Assembly (NCBI GenBank): GCA_910589665.1
Contig: CAJUTR010000018.1
Coordinates: forward strand, 1-58,432
Origin: an uncultured Eubacterium sp.
GTDB lineage: Bacteria; Bacillota; Clostridia; Lachnospirales; Lachnospiraceae
Direction of reading: 5' to 3'
Length of the DNA stretch: 58,432 nt
Shown: piece by piece, positions 26,521 through 33,815 of the stretch
Layout: each line of letters begins with the position of its first letter
Position numbering within the stretch: the first letter of the stretch is position 1
Notes under the pieces: generated by a model
The model's input: the letters and a program-made list of their open reading frames with translations, nothing else
What the model was told of the DNA's origin: nothing
Databases searched by the model: none
Made by a program: the position numbers and the translations under genes

Positions 26521-26945
26521 GATGTACCTCCTAAATTTTGTACGGTAAATAAGGTAGTAATTGATTCAACTATTTCTATGGTACTTCCTTCAAGGTATAT
26601 TGTCAAGTGGTTTAGGGTATAGCAAAAACTGGTTTTTCTTTGTATTTTTACCTGCAGATAAATGACGTTGGAGGGAATAAAAAAATTCCGTCTGTATTCT
26701 TCCAGTGCTAAGGGGATCATTTTTGTGGCAAAGCCTTTATTCCGCTCAGATGGACGGATCCCATCGCCGATATGCCCTCCGTTTAATAGCAGGGAATCGT
26801 TCAGTTCGTGTCGGATATTTATGGCCCCGACGATTCGATTTTGGGTTTCATCCAGGCAGAAGAAGGTGGAAGCCGGAACCTGTCCACTACGGAGGATTTT
26901 AATTTCATAACAGTTATCCTTTTTTCTAGATAATAAAGCATACAC
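26517..26945 (-). pseudogene. GNAT acetyltransferase fragment
   Basis: The 142-codon frame contains the core of a GNAT protein: VPASTFFCLDETQNRIVGAINIRHELND, then the acetyl-CoA motif GIRPSERNKGFATKM followed by ALEEYRR. Intact relatives start some 60 residues earlier, and after motif A they carry a conserved segment ending in IQRYWI that is absent here. Instead the frame continues into unrelated sequence and reads through the ribosome binding site of the next gene. The GTG start has no Shine-Dalgarno. I read it as truncated at both ends. Confidence 0.65.
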
Positions 26946-26989
26946 ATGTCTATTTTACAAGTAGTGTTTATTCTTTAAAATCTTGGATA

Positions 26990-27018
26990 TTGAAATTTTC
27001 GCAGAAAAGTAATATCAT
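26990..27018 (+). promoter_or_regulatory. Promoter of HAD-ArsC operon
   Basis: TTGAAA (26990-26995), 17 bases, TATCAT (27013-27018). This gives a leader of about 100 bases. Confidence 0.6.
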
Positions 27019-27025
27019 ATTTATA

Positions 27026-27100
27026 GGTTTTTAAATAATAGAGGTTGCACCGGTAAGGGCGTTTCCTAGAAACGGTTATCGGAAAATAAGCATCTAAACC
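27026..27100 (+). promoter_or_regulatory. Structured 5' leader of HAD-ArsC operon
   Basis: GGTTT (27026-27030) can pair with AAACC (27096-27100) and encloses a two-part hairpin. CCGGTAA (27050-27056) pairs with TTATCGG (27076-27082, one G-U), and inside it CGTTTC (27060-27065) pairs with GAAACG (27069-27074) over a 3-base loop. It matches no riboswitch class that I can name. Confidence 0.4.
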
Positions 27101-27126
27101 ATGACATGAGAGGAGGACTCCAAATA

Positions 27127-27729
27127 ATGCTGAAACACGTAATACTCGATATGGGAAATGTGCTTCTCGACTACAACCCGAGAGCCGCCTTGGATCGTTT
27201 CTTTAAAACGGAAGAAGACAAAGCACTCATCCAGCGGGAATTATTCGACGGTCCTGAATGGATTCAGGGCGATCTGGGGTATATTACAAATAAACAGCGT
27301 TATGACGGCGTGAGTAAACGAGTACCAGCACGCCTTCATGAGAGGTTGAGGGCCTGCGTGGACGGATGGGATTTTTGTATGATCCCCTTAGAAGACGCCA
27401 TTCCGTTCTGTCATTTTGTAAAAGAACAGGGATATGGCATCTATGTTCTATCCAATGCCGGCCTAGAGTTCTACCAGTATTTTACAAAATACTTCGACCC
27501 CGCGTTTTTTGACGGCATTGTCATATCTTCCGAAGTTCATGTCGTAAAACCTGACGTAAGGATCTACCAGACTCTATTAGACAAGTATGCGCTAAAAGCG
27601 GATGAGTGCCTGTTTATCGACGACAGGAAGAACAATGTAGAGGGCGCCCGGGCATGCGGCATGCAGGCGCATCACTTTCAAAATGATTTTAAAACATTGA
27701 AAAAAATGTTAGGAGGAACACCGCAATGA
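27127..27729 (+). CDS. HAD-family hydrolase (phosphatase-like)
   Basis: A 200-residue HAD superfamily protein. Motif I is LDMGNVLLDYNP (nucleophile Asp), the cap is helical, motif II is VLSNAG, motif III is Lys in VVKPDVRIYQ, and motif IV is CLFIDDRKNNVEGARACGM. This is the YihX/epoxide-hydrolase-like group (subfamily IA) that dephosphorylates small sugar or nucleotide phosphates; the substrate is unknown. I chose the ATG at 27127 since AGGAGG lies about 10 bases before it; an ATG at 27106 has no ribosome binding site. Its TGA overlaps the next ATG (ATGA), so the two genes are translationally coupled. Confidence 0.88.
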   Translation: MLKHVILDMGNVLLDYNPRAALDRFFKTEEDKALIQRELFDGPEWIQGDLGYITNKQRYDGVSKRVPARLHERLRACVDGWDFCMIPLEDAIPFCHFVKEQGYGIYVLSNAGLEFYQYFTKYFDPAFFDGIVISSEVHVVKPDVRIYQTLLDKYALKADECLFIDDRKNNVEGARACGMQAHHFQNDFKTLKKMLGGTPQ

Positions 27730-28079
27730 TATTTTTACAATACGCCAAATGCAGTACATGCAAGAAAGCGAAAAAATGGCTGGACGAGCACGGAATCTCG
27801 TACGCTGACCGGCCGATCAAAGAAGAACATCCGTCGGCAGACGAATTAAAGGAATGGCACGCGAAAAGCGGACTTCCACTCAAACGCTTTTTCAATACGA
27901 GCGGGATGCTGTACCGAGAAATGAATCTGAAGGAAAAACTACCGACGATGAGTGAGGAAGAACAGTATGAATTACTTTCCTCAGACGGTATGCTGGTAAA
28001 ACGCCCTCTTGTGATCACAGATGATACGGTACTCGTCGGATTCCGTGAAAGCGAATGGGAGAAGGCGCTCTTAGCTTAA
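27726..28079 (+). CDS. ArsC/Spx-family thioredoxin-fold protein
   Basis: A 117-residue protein of the arsenate reductase/Spx family with N-terminal CSTCKKAKKWL (CxxC, Cys11 and Cys14), the central GLPLKRFFNTSG block and LVKRPLVI with the conserved Arg before Pro. Spx regulators also have CxxC, but this form (YffB/ArsC-like, with LVGFRESEWEKAL at the end) is usually annotated as a reductase of unknown substrate. No arsenite pump or ArsR is nearby, so an arsenic role is not supported. It is coupled to the HAD gene by a four-base overlap. Confidence 0.85.
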   Translation: MIFLQYAKCSTCKKAKKWLDEHGISYADRPIKEEHPSADELKEWHAKSGLPLKRFFNTSGMLYREMNLKEKLPTMSEEEQYELLSSDGMLVKRPLVITDDTVLVGFRESEWEKALLA

Positions 28080-28115
28080 AGTCTTAGAGATCCGGCTCAT
28101 ACTCCTGAAACGTTT

Positions 28116-28133
28116 CGCCCCCGAGAGGGGGCG
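28116..28133. other. Compact GC-rich hairpin in convergent intergenic space
   Basis: CGCCCCC-GAGA-GGGGGCG is a perfect 7-bp stem with a GAGA tetraloop. It lies 37 bases after the ArsC-like stop, between converging genes. There is no T run, so it is at best a weak terminator or an RNA-stabilising hairpin. Confidence 0.5.
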
Positions 28134-28194
28134 TCGTTGTCAGCGGGCGGTAAATTTGGTAAAAATCCATAGGAGTTCCTTTCCGGTTTTTGTT

Positions 28195-28848
28195 CTAAAA
28201 CTCTTTGTTCTGCATAATGCGGCCGCTGACCGCGCAGGAGACGGCGACCGCTGCAGCGGCGGTTAAAAATGCGAAGAGATCGACCAGGGCGACGTGTACG
28301 GCGGGCAGGGTATCTAAAATCTGCTCGAGATCAATGCCGATGGATTTCAGTCCCTTTGCGCTTAAATACGCAGCGACAACCGCGACGGCAAATGCTAAAA
28401 ACATAGCGATCCTCCCTTTCTCGCTGCCGAACTTGAACTGAAAAGGAAGTAAAATAGAAAGCATGACAGCGAAAACCGGGATCAGTAGGAGTGATTCGAC
28501 TGAAAAATCAAAGAGAGAAACCTCCCCCTCTGTCGCCAGCTTGAATATGATTGAAATGAAAAATCCCACGGTCCAGGTAAAGCTGCCGAGTAGTAAGCCA
28601 AAGACATATTTTTCTACCGCAAACATTTTTCTGCTTACCGGCAGCGTCATCAGGAACAGGTAGCCATTGTCGGTCTCGTCGTAGGTAATCGTGCTGAGCA
28701 CAAAAGAAAAACCGATAAAAGAGAGGTAGGCGATGACAAATGTGCCGTCGGAATTGAAATTAAGCATGATGGCAAGGAACAAAAGGATGACCAGAAATCT
28801 TTTCTGTTTCCATATCAGCCGAGCATCTTTGATGAGTAGTCCTTTCAT
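28195..28848 (-). CDS. ABC-2 type permease
   Basis: A 217-residue membrane protein with six hydrophobic segments in the ABC-2 pattern (LIKDARLIWKQKRFLVILLFLAIML at the start, then the TYDETDNGYLFLMTLPVSRKMFAVEKY loop typical of these exporters). It overlaps the preceding ATPase gene by four bases and surely forms the membrane half of that transporter. The GntR-ATPase-permease order is that of YtrA-controlled bacitracin/antibiotic-stress or lantibiotic-export units in Firmicutes; the cargo is unknown. Confidence 0.88.
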   Translation of the reverse strand: MKGLLIKDARLIWKQKRFLVILLFLAIMLNFNSDGTFVIAYLSFIGFSFVLSTITYDETDNGYLFLMTLPVSRKMFAVEKYVFGLLLGSFTWTVGFFISIIFKLATEGEVSLFDFSVESLLLIPVFAVMLSILLPFQFKFGSEKGRIAMFLAFAVAVVAAYLSAKGLKSIGIDLEQILDTLPAVHVALVDLFAFLTAAAAVAVSCAVSGRIMQNKEF

Positions 28849-29696
28849 AAAGCAGTCCCTCCTGTCATTAAAACGATCAGATCGTCAATATTTCCATTTT
28901 CGATTACGGTATCACGGTAGTTCTCAATATAGAATTGCTTTTGGTCCGTGAGGCAGCGGTAGCCGTAGGTTTCCTTCCTGTATCGCAGGATGTATTGTTT
29001 ATCTATGGATTGAAACTGTTCCGGGGTCAACTTGAGAAGCGCGTAGCTTCCGAGCAGCAGATCGATTTCCTCGTGAAGCGCGATCTTACCCTCGTGTATC
29101 ATGTAAAAATCATCGCACAGGCCCTCAAGGTCGGAGGCGATGTGGGAACTGATCAGAATGGAGCGGGAGTCATCTTTTTCCATGTAGGCCCGCAGAAGAT
29201 CCAGTAGTTCATCCCGCGCGACCACATCCAGTCCGACCGTCGGTTCATCCAGGATCAAAAAATCCGCCCGGTGGCTTAAAGCCACGAGGATCTTTAGCTT
29301 TGCTTTCATCCCCGTGGAAAAATCCGAAACATTTTTATCCAGTGGAAGCCCAAATTTCCGGCATTGGGAAATAAATCCGCCATTGTCATATTTCTTGTAC
29401 ATGGCACCTAAAATGTGCGAAATATCTGAAATTGTTAAGTTCCCGCTGAAACCGGAATTTGATAGGGCAACACCGAGCCGCTGCTTATCCGCCGCGGTCA
29501 GTGCCGTCGCACTTTTGCCAAATAGCTCGATCTCACCGCCATCGAGATGTATTAAATTTAGTATTGCTTTAAACGTCGTGCTTTTTCCTGCTCCATTCTG
29601 CCCGATCAGGCCGGTGATGCAGCCTGGACGAACTTCCAGGGAACAGTCAAGCGTAAAATCGTCATAATTTTTTTTGATATTTTTTACTTTAAGCAT
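28845..29696 (-). CDS. ABC transporter ATP-binding protein
   Basis: About 283 residues. Walker A is GQNGAGKSTT, the Q-loop region is GVALSNSGFSG, the signature is degenerate (FSTGMKAKL in place of LSGGQ, as in many ABC-2 exporter ATPases), and Walker B with the catalytic Glu is LILDEPTVGLD. The C-terminal 60 residues are an accessory domain. The start at 29696 has AAGGAGAGG 6 bases upstream; an in-frame extension to 29759 lacks one. It lies between the GntR regulator gene and the permease gene, all leftward. Confidence 0.92.
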   Translation of the reverse strand: MLKVKNIKKNYDDFTLDCSLEVRPGCITGLIGQNGAGKSTTFKAILNLIHLDGGEIELFGKSATALTAADKQRLGVALSNSGFSGNLTISDISHILGAMYKKYDNGGFISQCRKFGLPLDKNVSDFSTGMKAKLKILVALSHRADFLILDEPTVGLDVVARDELLDLLRAYMEKDDSRSILISSHIASDLEGLCDDFYMIHEGKIALHEEIDLLLGSYALLKLTPEQFQSIDKQYILRYRKETYGYRCLTDQKQFYIENYRDTVIENGNIDDLIVLMTGGTAL

Positions 29697-29733
29697 ACGA
29701 TTCCTCTCCTTAATAAACTGTCGGCAAACTTTT

Positions 29734-30108
29734 TTAAATCTGGCCCATGAGTATTTCAAATATGGTCTGGATTTCTACATCGGTCAACCCGTTTTTTCTA
29801 CCTTTGGCGATCGCCTGTTCCAAATCCCGCTCCACTTCCTTCTGCCACTCTTCTTTGATACGGCTCTGATTCGCGGCGGAGATGAACGTTCCCTTTCCGT
29901 GGACGGTTACGGTAAAACCCTCCTGTTCCAGATTGTCATACGCCTTTTTCACTGTGAGGGCGCTGATCTTCAATTCTTTTGACAATCCCCGCACAGAGGG
30001 AAGCAAGGTGTTTTCTGTCAGTTCGCCATTGATGATCGCGGTCTTTACCTGTTCCATGATCTGCTCGTAAATGGGAGTCATGGAAGTATTATTTACGATA
30101 ATATGCAT
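29734..30108 (-). CDS. GntR-family transcriptional regulator, YtrA type
   Basis: A 124-residue protein: N-terminal GntR winged helix (PIYEQIMEQVKTAIINGELTENTLLPSVRGLSKEL, then SALTVKKAYDNLEQEGFTVTVHGKGTFIS) plus only a short helical tail for dimerisation, which defines the YtrA subfamily. Such proteins repress the ABC transporter genes that follow them. Three 10-bp-phased repeats lie over the promoter directly upstream and are the obvious operator. The ATG has GAGG 11 bases upstream. Confidence 0.92.
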   Translation of the reverse strand: MHIIVNNTSMTPIYEQIMEQVKTAIINGELTENTLLPSVRGLSKELKISALTVKKAYDNLEQEGFTVTVHGKGTFISAANQSRIKEEWQKEVERDLEQAIAKGRKNGLTDVEIQTIFEILMGQI

Positions 30109-30168
30109 ATCATTTTTAACCTCAATTCATTTTGTTGTTACGTGGGTGGGTGCGCATTCCCTTTATGT

Positions 30169-30196
30169 ATAACAGTATATAACAGTCTATGACAGT
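30169..30196. promoter_or_regulatory. Candidate GntR operator: three 10-bp-phased repeats
   Basis: ATAACAGT at 30169-30176, ATAACAGT at 30179-30186 and ATGACAGT at 30189-30196 repeat with exactly one helical turn between them. They cover the -10 and the spacer of the promoter on the minus strand, so a bound protein would block polymerase. Confidence 0.65.
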
Positions 30197-30202
30197 TGTC
30201 AA
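30174..30202 (-). promoter_or_regulatory. Promoter of GntR-ABC operon
   Basis: On the minus strand TTGACA (30202-30197), a 17-base spacer and TATACT (30179-30174). It is near consensus and embedded in the repeat array. Confidence 0.75.
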
Positions 30203-30235
30203 GTTTTTTTGTCTCCAGGTTTTAAAAAATGTTTG

Positions 30236-30264
30236 TTGCAGCCAGTTTATTCTTTTAGTATAAT
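30236..30264 (+). promoter_or_regulatory. Promoter of two-component/CotH operon
   Basis: TTGCAG, 17 bases, TATAAT (30259-30264), about 80 bases before the response regulator start. The -35 is weak and the -10 is perfect, which is common at activated promoters. Confidence 0.55.
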
Positions 30265-30347
30265 CATAAGATAGTGTGAAGTCGGAAACATGAAAGAATG
30301 CAAAAGCAGAGTTTTTCATGAAAATGTTTGTATGAATGGAGGAAAAA

Positions 30348-31031
30348 ATGAAACTACTGCTGGTGGAGGATGAAAAGCGGATGGCGCAGGCGCTCATAGA
30401 ACTTCTGCGTCAGGAGCATTATGAGGTGGATCACTGCGCGGATGGCATTACGGCAATGGACGCAATAGAGACAAATGTTTATGACGTCATCGTTCTAGAT
30501 GTTATGCTGCCGGGGAAAAATGGTTTTGAGATTGCCGGAAAAGCGCGGAAGAATGGGATACGCACGCCAATCCTCATGCTTACGGCAAAAAGCGGTCTGG
30601 AAGATAAAGTCGAGGGACTTGATTGCGGCGCGGACGATTATCTGACAAAACCGTTTATGACCGAAGAATTGCTCGCCCGCCTGCGCGCGCTTGTCAGGCG
30701 GAATATCCAGTCAACGGATGGAACGCTTTCGTTTGGCGATATCTGGCTGGATGCAAATACCTTTACGCTGCGGGGAACGGATACGGGACAGAGTGTCCGG
30801 CTGAGCGAAAAGGAATATAAGATCCTCGAGTACCTGATCGCCAATCAGGGACAGATCCTCACGCGTGAGCAGCTTGCCGTGAAGATCTGGGGGTTCGAAA
30901 ATGAAGCGGAGTATAATAAAGTAGAGGTCTATATGTCATTTACCCGGAAAAAACTAGCCTTTGTACAGGCGAAAACGGTCATCAAGGCGGTGCGGGGAGT
31001 CGGCTATGAATTGAGGTGCGGTGATGTTTAA
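30348..31031 (+). CDS. OmpR-family response regulator
   Basis: About 227 residues. The receiver domain has LLVEDE, phospho-acceptor Asp in VIVLDVMLPG (near residue 51), MLTAKS and DYLTKPFM; the winged helix (130-225) has LSEKEYKILEYLIANQGQILTREQL and RGVGYELR. The start at 30348 has TGGAGG 5 bases upstream. Its end overlaps the sensor kinase gene by eight bases, so the two form a pair. The pair precedes VTC, DUF4956 and CotH genes and probably regulates them (inference). Confidence 0.93.
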   Translation: MKLLLVEDEKRMAQALIELLRQEHYEVDHCADGITAMDAIETNVYDVIVLDVMLPGKNGFEIAGKARKNGIRTPILMLTAKSGLEDKVEGLDCGADDYLTKPFMTEELLARLRALVRRNIQSTDGTLSFGDIWLDANTFTLRGTDTGQSVRLSEKEYKILEYLIANQGQILTREQLAVKIWGFENEAEYNKVEVYMSFTRKKLAFVQAKTVIKAVRGVGYELRCGDV

Positions 31032-32286
31032 GAAATCCAGAAAGAGAATTGTCGCTTCTATCATGGCGGTACTCGTACTGCTTTGGATCGGAACGCTTTG
31101 TGTCATTTACGCGTGCAGTTACTACGAGGTGTTAAACCGCAACCGTGAAATGCTCGAACGGCACGTCAGACTATACCGGCTGGTGAGGGGGCCTGTGGTG
31201 CCAGACATTCCCGGGAATCCACCCTTACCAGACAGGGGGGAGAAGCACTTTGAAAATTCGCCGGCCTACCGCCTGTCTACGTTTTATACGGTGGCAATTT
31301 CCAAAAGCGCCGATCATGTTCTCGATGTGGATAACAGCCAGACGGAAGTTTACGGTGATGATGAACTCGTGGAGATCGCGAGGGAGATTATAAACAGCGG
31401 CAGGCGGGACGGCATAAAAAGAAATCTGATCTACCGGCTGGAGGACAAGGGAAGCTATTTACTGGTTGCGTTTATGGACAATACGGTTGTGCGGGAGAGC
31501 ATGACGACTCTATTCCGGTACACGCTTATTTTCGGGGGATTGGTCATTCTTGCCCTGTTTTTTCTCGCCGTTTATCTCGCGAGACGGATCGTGCGGCCGC
31601 TGGAGGAGAGTTATGAGAAGCAGAAGCAATTTATATCCGATGCCGGCCACGAACTGAAAACGCCGGTATCGGTCGTCTATGCCAATGCGGAACTTCTTTC
31701 GCGGGAAATCGGAGATAACCAGTGGTTATCCAATATCCAGTACGAGAACGGCCGGATGGGACTTTTGGTCGGCCAGCTGTTAGAGCTGGCCCGCACGGAA
31801 CAGGTTACACCACAGATGGAACGATTGGATTTCAGCCGTCTCGTCGGGGGAGAGGCGCTTCCGTTTGAGAGTGTGGCGTACGAAAAAGAGATGCCGCTCT
31901 GGTGTGAGATGACGGAGGGACTATTTGTAAACGGGAACGGCGCGCAGTTAAAGCAGCTTGTGGCCATATTACTGGATAACGCGATCGAGCACGGTGAGAG
32001 AGGAAGAGAGATCGCGCTCATACTAAGGGCAGAACGTAACAGCGCGGTCTTATCGGTGGTCAATGCGGGGGATGAAATCCCGCCGGAGCAGCGAAAACAG
32101 CTTTTTGAGCGGTTTTATCGTATGGATGTGGCGAGAAATGGGGACGGGCAGCACTATGGACTCGGCCTCTCGATCGCAAAGGCGATCACGGAAGTGCACG
32201 GCGGCAGGATCCATGTGGAGTGCGCCGATGGCAAGATCAAATTTGTGGTCCGGGTTCCGCTCAATGAAAAGAAAGAGATTCAATAA
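31024..32286 (+). CDS. Sensor histidine kinase
   Basis: About 420 residues. A first membrane helix (residues about 10-30), an extracytoplasmic loop of about 125 residues with a Pro-rich start (GPVVPDIPGNPPLPD), a second helix (about 165-185), the phospho-acceptor motif DAGHELKTPVSV, then ATP-binding boxes N (LLDNAIEHGERG), G1 and G2 (GLGLSIAKAI). The overlap with the preceding regulator gene and the GAGGTG ribosome binding site fix the start at the ATG at 31024. The signal is unknown. Confidence 0.92.
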   Translation: MFKKSRKRIVASIMAVLVLLWIGTLCVIYACSYYEVLNRNREMLERHVRLYRLVRGPVVPDIPGNPPLPDRGEKHFENSPAYRLSTFYTVAISKSADHVLDVDNSQTEVYGDDELVEIAREIINSGRRDGIKRNLIYRLEDKGSYLLVAFMDNTVVRESMTTLFRYTLIFGGLVILALFFLAVYLARRIVRPLEESYEKQKQFISDAGHELKTPVSVVYANAELLSREIGDNQWLSNIQYENGRMGLLVGQLLELARTEQVTPQMERLDFSRLVGGEALPFESVAYEKEMPLWCEMTEGLFVNGNGAQLKQLVAILLDNAIEHGERGREIALILRAERNSAVLSVVNAGDEIPPEQRKQLFERFYRMDVARNGDGQHYGLGLSIAKAITEVHGGRIHVECADGKIKFVVRVPLNEKKEIQ

Positions 32287-32369
32287 AAGTTCAAGTTTCC
32301 TTCTGTACAATGGGATCATCAAAGTGCAGGAGGATTTTTTTGTCATTCCTGTGCGGAAAGGAGAACTAG

Positions 32370-33041
32370 ATGGATTATCGACACGAATGGAAATACGAAT
32401 TGGACCACGGCAGCCTGCTGGCAGTCCGCCAGCGGCTGTCAGCGGTGGCGAAAAGGGATTCTCATGCGGTTGGTGGCATATACCGCATCCGCAGTCTGTA
32501 TTTTGACAATGCTGACGACAAGGCGCTCCGGGAAAAAATAGACGGCGTCAACCGGCGGGAAAAATTCCGGTTTCGCTATTACAATGAAGACCCCTCATTT
32601 ATCCGGCTGGAAAAGAAGAGTAAGGTCAATGGGCTGTGCCGGAAAGAAAGTACTGTTTTGGATCGGGAACAGGTTCAAGCGCTTTTGGACGGAGATGATA
32701 CCTGGATGCTTCCCAGCGGGGATGAACTGGTAAAAGAACTTTATGTGAACTGGAAGAAACAATTGCTGCGTCCGAAAGTAATCGTAGATTACGTGAGGGA
32801 GCCGTTTGTCTACGCGCCGGGTCATGTGCGGGTGACGCTGGATTCAAATATACGGACCGGGATGCGCTGGGAGGAATTTTTAAACCCAGCCGCTCTAACG
32901 CTCCCGACAGGAGGGACGACGGCCGTTTTGGAAGTAAAATGGGATGAATTCCTGCCAGATATCATCCGGGATGCTGTCCGCACGGGCGGCTGTCTGGCCG
33001 GGGCATTTTCCAAATACGCGGCCTGCCGGATTTATGGATAG
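32370..33041 (+). CDS. VTC-domain protein (polyphosphate-polymerase fold)
   Basis: A 223-residue protein with the VTC tunnel-fold pattern: N-terminal RHEWKYELDHGSL, then IRSLYFDNADDKALREKIDGVNRREKFRFRYY, RLEKKSKVNGLCRKES, LRPKVIVDYVREPFVY and LEVKWDEFLP. These Lys/Arg/Glu residues line the triphosphate tunnel in the yeast Vtc4 polyphosphate polymerase. In bacteria, single-domain VTC proteins are frequently next to DUF4956 and CotH genes, as here; their product has not been firmly established to my knowledge. AAAGGAG lies 6 bases before the ATG. Confidence 0.88.
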   Translation: MDYRHEWKYELDHGSLLAVRQRLSAVAKRDSHAVGGIYRIRSLYFDNADDKALREKIDGVNRREKFRFRYYNEDPSFIRLEKKSKVNGLCRKESTVLDREQVQALLDGDDTWMLPSGDELVKELYVNWKKQLLRPKVIVDYVREPFVYAPGHVRVTLDSNIRTGMRWEEFLNPAALTLPTGGTTAVLEVKWDEFLPDIIRDAVRTGGCLAGAFSKYAACRIYG

Positions 33042-33130
33042 TGTGAGAGTCGGATGGTGCGAAATGAGGTGCGGGATTTGTTTTGAAAGTAAGTAGTAGA
33101 AAATAAGAGAGATCAGAATGGAGGATTCAT

Positions 33131-33802
33131 ATGACGTTTCAGGATATTTTTAAATCAAGTTTTATGGAGCGCGTCTCGAGTATCAGTATATTGGATATGG
33201 TGCTGGCGCTCGTACTGGCATTTGGTATCGGTATGTTTATTTTCTTTGTCTATAAAAAGACGTATCAGGGAGTGATGTACTCATCCAGTTTTGGCACGAC
33301 TTTGATCGCGCTCACGATGATCACGACCGTCGTGATTCTGGCGGTAACTTCGAATGTAGTACTTTCGCTCGGAATGGTCGGCGCGCTCTCGATCGTTCGG
33401 TTCCGCACGGCGATCAAAGAGCCGCTTGACATCGCGTTCCTGTTTTGGTCGATCGCTGCCGGCATCGTACTGGCGGCCGGGATGCTGCCGCTTGCCGTGT
33501 TTGGAAGCGCGCTTGTCGGCGTGATCCTTCTCGTATTTGTAAACAGAAAACCTCACTTCAATCCGTATATCGTCGTGCTTTCCTGTGAAGGAAGCGAAAG
33601 TGAGAAGAGGGCGAGGGAGTTTCTCGGTTCGCGGGTTCAAAAGTGTGTGGTGAAAAGCAAAACGGCACAAAAAGGCGCTGTGGAACTAAACCTCGAAATC
33701 CGCATGAAAGAAGATAATACGGATTTTGTCAATGAGCTGTCGGAAATGGATGGCGTCAATAGTGCCGTTCTCGTCAGCTATAATGGAGAATATATGGGAT
33801 AG
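33131..33802 (+). CDS. DUF4956-family membrane protein
   Basis: A 223-residue protein with four membrane segments in the first 140 residues. The conserved core (VLSLGMVGALSIVRFRTAIKEPLDIAFLFWSIAAGI) is diagnostic of DUF4956. The C-terminal 80 residues are soluble. It lies between VTC-domain and CotH genes; this three-gene association recurs in Clostridia and suggests a membrane complex, with function unproven. GGAGG is 6 bases before the ATG. Confidence 0.9.
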   Translation: MTFQDIFKSSFMERVSSISILDMVLALVLAFGIGMFIFFVYKKTYQGVMYSSSFGTTLIALTMITTVVILAVTSNVVLSLGMVGALSIVRFRTAIKEPLDIAFLFWSIAAGIVLAAGMLPLAVFGSALVGVILLVFVNRKPHFNPYIVVLSCEGSESEKRAREFLGSRVQKCVVKSKTAQKGAVELNLEIRMKEDNTDFVNELSEMDGVNSAVLVSYNGEYMG

Positions 33803-33815
33803 GGAGGGATGGTCT

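Noticed and set aside
22625..27000. attR copy of the tRNA-Arg 3' end
   Set aside because: I found no repeat of the T arm/acceptor sequence downstream within the window, so integration at this tRNA remains an inference.
27726..28079. Arsenic-resistance function for the ArsC-like protein
   Set aside because: There is no ArsR, ArsB or Acr3 gene nearby, and the family includes many reductases of other or unknown function.
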